Source: Chryseobacterium gleum
GTDB taxonomy: Bacteria > Bacteroidota > Bacteroidia > Flavobacteriales_D > Crocinitomicaceae
DNA: 19,720 bases
Assembly: GCA_945877045.1 (NCBI GenBank)
Contig: CAMCQW010000007.1
Coordinates: 1-19,720 of the forward strand
Direction: 5' to 3'
The notes beneath the pieces are model-generated. The model saw nothing but the letters and a program-made list of their open reading frames with translations. It was not told where the DNA came from and searched no databases. Each line of letters begins with the position of its first letter. Within the stretch, counting starts at the first letter, position 1. A program made the position numbers and the translations under genes. Shown here piece by piece: positions 16,401 to 19,720 of this stretch.

Positions 16401-17312
16401 AAATGACCCTGTACCCGAATTAAAGGAAGCGTCATACGCACCTATGCTTACAGGATAACCAACTCCAAATACAATTCCGCCACCATATAAATTTCCCGCT
16501 AAGTCGGGTGTTGCAGTGAATCCCCAATTATCAGCTGTTGAACCTGTAAAAGTAGAAAAGGTTAAACTTGGATCGATGAAAAGTGTTTGCGATTTGTCAT
16601 AACCTTCTGGGAAATTAAAAAAGCAACTACCCTCACTAATACCAAAAGAAATGGCGACTTCGTTCCGTTTTCCATTTTCATCCATTGTCCACGCTTTAGG
16701 CGCACTTTGAATGATTTCTCCAAATGTATGCCCTATGATTAGCGCCCCATTTTCGGAAATGCGAAATCTATCAGCCCCGTCAATTTTAAATTGAATCTTT
16801 GATGGGTCACCCCCATTATTAATTTCAAAATTATAGGAAAGTGTTCCATTTTTGGTGGAATATATTAAATCGATATTGGGATAAAAGTCACTTAATTTCA
16901 CATTAGAAACACTATGAATTTTTGATTTCCATTTTGCTGGATCGTTCCCGATAAAATAATTAGCGTAATGTTTACTTGAATCTTTGGAGGTTATTTTTGC
17001 ATTGGAATTAGCACCGAGAAATGTCTGTTGTATGGCATGTACTTTCAGTTTTTCAGCAGTTTCGTGGTCTTTGCCATCTTCATGAGCATGTGCCATGGCA
17101 TTGCTTAGGTAATACGTAAGTGCTGTCTTTTCAATATAGAGTTTGCCTTGGTTGATGTCTACACTGAAACTTATTCGATCATCCCACTGTCCTAAATTAG
17201 GGGTCATCCAAACCTCTTGAGCAACGACCCAAGTTTGAAAAAACAACAACGATATATAAATAATATATTTCAAGTGAATGGCTAATTTACTGCGATAAGT
17301 TAATTTGAGCAA
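13404..17312 (-). CDS. Large T9SS-exported beta-propeller/Ig-repeat protein with type B (CHU_C) sorting domain
   Basis: The protein has up to 1302 residues. A signal peptide ends near residue 31 (VVAQ-EV). Residues about 36-245 resemble the DUF7948 domain, with a His-rich piece around 74-84. Residues about 250-750 are SBBP-like propeller repeats (FSTYLGGSGNE, STFVGGSGTDG, SRYFGGSGLETGNS, YATFMGG). Residues about 760-832 are a PKD domain (YEWNFGDGTS). Residues about 840-1210 hold five Ig-like repeats of SprB type with a W-x-P start and an NGC or CG end. Residues 1213-1302 are the C-terminal domain with VPNTFIPDGNDLNDLF, IFDRWGEL and DGTYTWRL, the gliding-motility-associated CHU_C fold. This makes it a surface protein sent through T9SS. 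No ATG fits: codon 1 is TTG directly after a stop, and a second TTG at codon 14 (17271-17273) would give a better-shaped signal peptide. Confidence 0.9.
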   Translation of the reverse strand: MLKLTYRSKLAIHLKYIIYISLLFFQTWVVAQEVWMTPNLGQWDDRISFSVDINQGKLYIEKTALTYYLSNAMAHAHEDGKDHETAEKLKVHAIQQTFLGANSNAKITSKDSSKHYANYFIGNDPAKWKSKIHSVSNVKLSDFYPNIDLIYSTKNGTLSYNFEINNGGDPSKIQFKIDGADRFRISENGALIIGHTFGEIIQSAPKAWTMDENGKRNEVAISFGISEGSCFFNFPEGYDKSQTLFIDPSLTFSTFTGSTADNWGFTATPDLAGNLYGGGIVFGVGYPVSIGAYDASFNSGTGSFPMDVSISKFNASGSNLLFSTYLGGSGNETPHSMIANSNGELYLYGATSSTNFPMAGASYDNSFNGGPYVIENSLEFNGSDIYVAKLSANGTSLLTSTFVGGSGTDGLNANSLHYNYGDQFRGEIILDNNGNVYVSSTTESQNFPSIVAASNLIGAQDAVIFKLNGALSSIAWSRYFGGSGLETGNSLDFGTNNNLYVAGGTTSTSLPFNSGNDLTYNGGMSDGYVLSLNSGTGGIIAGSYMGLNEYDQAYFVRVDVLNNVYVYGQTESPWAITPGCYNIPNSGQFIRKYSPDLTTIAWTTMIGAGSGHVEISPTAFLISDCFDIYIAGWGGVLNANASVSQALFSTSNGFQCTPNGFQLTTNGNNFYLAVMSQDAATLKYATFMGGQTGSSNHVDGGTSRFDKSGRIYHAVCGACGGNNFGFTSTPGAWSTQNLSANCNLACFKFDLSAIDAIISQPAPYICIPQPVLFNNLSQNGNTYEWNFGDGTSSSIAQPSHLYPSAGTYVVQLIVSDSIGCYTPDTAYVTILIGDFQGGVTLPTSPICPGESYELDAFGGSAYSWSPANVLNNSTIANPIATITTNTLFTVIISDSCGSDTLQVTLTIFPNSLSISNDTSICIGQSVSLFANGTGSIVWTPPLFLNNNLIFNPISTPDTSTTYVATLTSIDGCILSDTMNINVYYNPPTSSLLDSLQLCQGTGANITISGATSYFWYPNNNINPTNTNSVFINPISNQYYYCDLTNVCGTITDSIYINIVSASIFAGNDTVICPGEEAYLWASGALSYQWSPLQYVLAASGNNAIVMPTQSTQFQVIGTDANGCKDTAQVEVVLHPQPFIQISPSVQAFYGDVIQLSAIANQPGTYVWSPPEYLSCINCANPIANPDMDMTYYVSFVDENGCETDNLVSISYEVVIYVPNTFIPDGNDLNDLFGVYGGNISAMKMVIFDRWGELICTLNSTAEFWDGTYKGKICQDGTYTWRLIYSDKQDKKYELLGHVNLIR

Positions 17313-17461
17313 TTAATATAACTTGTTTTTAGCAAATTAGTTGCTGAAAAAATGGATTGTTTCTTACTTTTTAGTTGATATTATTTTAGTTGGATAGAAA
17401 TAAATGTTAATATGGAATCGCTTTATTTTTTCTTATTTTTACGCACACAAAACTATTTACC

Positions 17462-19720
17462 ATGAAACAATCTCTATTTTTCCTGATTTTATTTTATTTC
17501 GCTCACTTTTCATTTTCTCAAAATTACAGTAGAGTAAAAGTTTTTGCTACTGATTTTGAATTAAATAGACTATCAGAATATGGCGTAACCATCGATCATG
17601 GTATCCGCAAAGAAAACACCTTTTATATTTCAGATTTTTCCAAAAGAGAAATAGAAATAATGCAAGAAAACGAATACGTTTTCGAAATTCTGATTAGCGA
17701 TGTGGAAGCTTATTATGTTTCTATTCTAAATGATGAAAACCCTCCACAAGAATTGAGAAATGCTACTTGCTCTGGTGTTACTGCAGGGTCTAGTGCAAGT
17801 GAATTTACCCCTCAAACGCCGTCAAATTTTAATTTAGGCACCATGGGTGGGTACTTAACATACAATGCCATGTTAGCTGAATTAGATGCAATGGCTGCGC
17901 AATATCCAACGATTATAACACCCAAAACACCGATTTCTAATTTTTTAACCCAGGAAAATCGGCCCATTTATCACGTGCGTATTTCTGATAATCCATCTGT
18001 TGATGAAAATGAACCAAAAGTACTTTATTCGGCCATTCATCATGCAAGAGAACCAATGAGTTTGATGGAAACAATTTTCTACATGTGGTATCTATTAGAA
18101 AATTACAATGTCAACGCCGAAGTTACCTATCTAGTCAACAATACGCAAATGTTTTTCGTCCCATGTCTAAATCCTGATGGGTATGTTTACAATCAAACAA
18201 CGAATGCTAATGGTGGTGGAATGTGGCGAAAAAACAGAAGGAATAACGGGGGCGGTGTGTATGGCGTGGATTTAAATAGAAATTACGCCTATGGTTGGGG
18301 TACTACGGGGACAAGTTTTACGACTAGCAGTGATGTGTATTGCGGCACTTCGGCATTTTCAGAGCCCGAAACGCAGGCCATGCGTTGGTTGGTTCAAAAC
18401 AATGATTTTTCTCTTGCATTCAATGCCCACGCATATGCTAAAGATATATTATTTCCTATTGGAACCACAACGGCTGAATTTGCTGATCACCATGCTTATT
18501 TCCAAGATTATGTTAATCATATGGTTGAACTCAACGGATATGGTGCAATAAAAAGTTCTGATTTGTACCCTGCTTCCGGCGACTCGGATGATTACATGTA
18601 TAAGGTTGATATTGGGGTGGGGCAAAAAGACACCATTTTTGCCGATACGCCTGAGGTAGGCACGGCGTTTTGGCAGCCGCAAGCGGAAATTATTCCAACT
18701 TGTAAGGACATGGTGTTTCCGAATTTAATTTTAGCTCATTTGTCACGTAATTATTTAATTGCAAAAGATACCGATCCGTCAATGGTGGCTACCTTATCGG
18801 GTAATTTTAATCATTCTGCCAAAAGGCTTGGTCGGGAAGCTGGACCAGTTACAGTATCGATCCAAGCACTTATTAATATTGTTAGTGTGGGTAGTCCGGT
18901 AATTTACAACCTTGCTATTTCACAAACTTCGCTTGGCGTCATTTCTTATAATTTAAATCCTGCGATTCAATTTGGGGATGTAATAAAATATATATTAAAA
19001 ACCGATAATGGATTATGGGTTAAAAATGACACCATCACAAAAACGTATGGTGCACTAACGGTTCAAGCTATTGAAAATGCCACAGCTGCAACGAATTGGA
19101 CGGGTAATTGGTCAACAACCGGTTCCACCTTTGTTTCTCCTTCCAAATCATTTACGGATACCCCAACTGGAAATTACACCAGTAACACAACAAAAACATA
19201 TACGTACGTCCCTTCAATTGACCTAACAAATGCATCGGATGCAATGATTTCTTTTTATGCTAAATGGGCCTTAGAGACCGACTATGATTACACGCAATTT
19301 CAAGTTTCAATTGATGGTGGAACGACTTGGATTGGTCAATGTGGTAATTACACGGTGCCTGGAACAAATGCAAATGGAAGTGTTCAACCGAATAACCTTC
19401 CCGTTTATGAAGGCACGCAATCTTCATGGGTAATCGAAGAAATTAATTTGAGTGATTACTTAGGACAAACAATTAAAGTTCGCTTTATTCTTAAATCTGA
19501 CGGGGGCACGAATGCGGATGGCTATTATTTTGATGACTTCAAGATTATGTATAACTTGAATGCTCCACCTGCTTTGCCTGTAGCGTCTTTTTCTCCTGCA
19601 TCAAACACAATTTGTCAAGCTACGTCAATAACATTTAATGATTTAAGTACCAATGCACCAACGACATGGGCATGGGATTTTGGCGACATGTCCAATTCGA
19701 ATTCGCAAAACCCAAGCCAT
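17462..19720 (+). CDS. Secreted M14 zinc carboxypeptidase with InhA/MAM-like and PKD domains, 5' part
   Basis: The frame is open from the ATG at 17462 through the last base (753 codons), so the 3' end lies outside. Residues 1-20 form a signal peptide. Residues about 22-110 look like a propeptide. The M14 core has HARE (His194, Glu197) for zinc, NPDGY (237-241), WRKNRR (255-260), GVDLNRNY (268-275), the third zinc ligand His323 in FNAHAYA, and the likely catalytic Glu398 in TPEVG. All key residues are kept, so it should cleave C-terminal residues from peptides. Residues about 520-700 resemble the immune-inhibitor-A MAM-like domain (SFTDTPTGNY, GYYFDDF). A PKD domain begins near 708 (WAWDFGD). 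By family, a T9SS C-terminal sorting domain is expected beyond the edge. It is divergent from the large exported protein across 149 bp. Confidence 0.92.
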   Translation, partial: MKQSLFFLILFYFAHFSFSQNYSRVKVFATDFELNRLSEYGVTIDHGIRKENTFYISDFSKREIEIMQENEYVFEILISDVEAYYVSILNDENPPQELRNATCSGVTAGSSASEFTPQTPSNFNLGTMGGYLTYNAMLAELDAMAAQYPTIITPKTPISNFLTQENRPIYHVRISDNPSVDENEPKVLYSAIHHAREPMSLMETIFYMWYLLENYNVNAEVTYLVNNTQMFFVPCLNPDGYVYNQTTNANGGGMWRKNRRNNGGGVYGVDLNRNYAYGWGTTGTSFTTSSDVYCGTSAFSEPETQAMRWLVQNNDFSLAFNAHAYAKDILFPIGTTTAEFADHHAYFQDYVNHMVELNGYGAIKSSDLYPASGDSDDYMYKVDIGVGQKDTIFADTPEVGTAFWQPQAEIIPTCKDMVFPNLILAHLSRNYLIAKDTDPSMVATLSGNFNHSAKRLGREAGPVTVSIQALINIVSVGSPVIYNLAISQTSLGVISYNLNPAIQFGDVIKYILKTDNGLWVKNDTITKTYGALTVQAIENATAATNWTGNWSTTGSTFVSPSKSFTDTPTGNYTSNTTKTYTYVPSIDLTNASDAMISFYAKWALETDYDYTQFQVSIDGGTTWIGQCGNYTVPGTNANGSVQPNNLPVYEGTQSSWVIEEINLSDYLGQTIKVRFILKSDGGTNADGYYFDDFKIMYNLNAPPALPVASFSPASNTICQATSITFNDLSTNAPTTWAWDFGDMSNSNSQNPSH

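Noticed and set aside
17448..17455. Exact TAnnTTTG match on the minus strand upstream of the large exported protein
   Set aside because: It lies about 136 bases from the start with no matching -33 element, directly in front of the divergent peptidase start. Such matches are expected by chance in AT-rich DNA.
18291..18682. Short open frames on both strands at 18291-18551 (+) and 18449-18682 (-)
   Set aside because: They lie inside the continuous M14 peptidase frame, which carries all zinc and catalytic residues.

Overview
The window looks like a chromosomal segment of a member of the Bacteroidota, most likely Flavobacteriales. The evidence is low GC, several type IX secretion system (T9SS) families (PorV/PorQ, PorP/SprF, a TPR-PD40-OmpA lipoprotein-like protein, a CHU_C/type B sorting domain), and promoter-like TAnnTTTG boxes, the -7 consensus of this phylum. 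I cannot assign a genus. No rRNA, tRNA, CRISPR array, insertion sequence or integrase was seen. Every gap between genes is shorter than 150 bases. All named products rest on motif and family recognition by eye; no database search was run.

Layout. 1-758 (+) is the 3' part of a PorV/PorQ-type outer-membrane beta-barrel gene. 831-1690 (+) is greA followed by a HIT-family gene, overlapping by one base. 1722-2810 (-) is a multipass membrane acyltransferase-like protein. 2885-6096 (-) is a porP/sprF gene overlapping by 19 bp a TPR-PD40-OmpA gene, a pairing typical of T9SS-associated envelope modules. 6153-8963 (-) holds an SDR oxidoreductase and two tandem paaE paralogues. Diverging from them, 9096-11589 (+) is paaABCD. 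11600-17312 (-) is a large T9SS-exported repeat protein followed by an MBL-fold hydrolase and a GT4 glycosyltransferase. 17462-19720 (+) is the 5' part of a secreted M14 zinc carboxypeptidase that runs off the window.

The metabolic core is the phenylacetyl-CoA epoxidase system. PaaA (diiron catalytic subunit), PaaC (structural subunit), PaaB (small bridging subunit) and PaaD (maturation factor) are in one tight operon. The reductase PaaE, which feeds electrons from NAD(P)H through FAD and a 2Fe-2S centre, is transcribed divergently. It is unusual that there are two adjacent, intact-looking reductases, followed by an SDR whose start overlaps the second one. The 132-bp divergent intergenic region carries an exact -7-like box in each direction and a 23-bp near-perfect palindrome (9025-9047) next to and overlapping the putative -33 element of paaA. 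This is a good candidate operator for an unidentified regulator not encoded in the window. The ligase PaaK and the downstream ring-opening and beta-oxidation enzymes (PaaG, PaaZ, PaaJ, PaaF, PaaH) are absent from the window.

Nothing here is clearly a new defence or mobile system. The best leads are the paired reductases with the coupled SDR, the palindromic operator candidate, the extra C-terminal domain on the OmpA-like protein, and the non-ATG start of the large exported protein.
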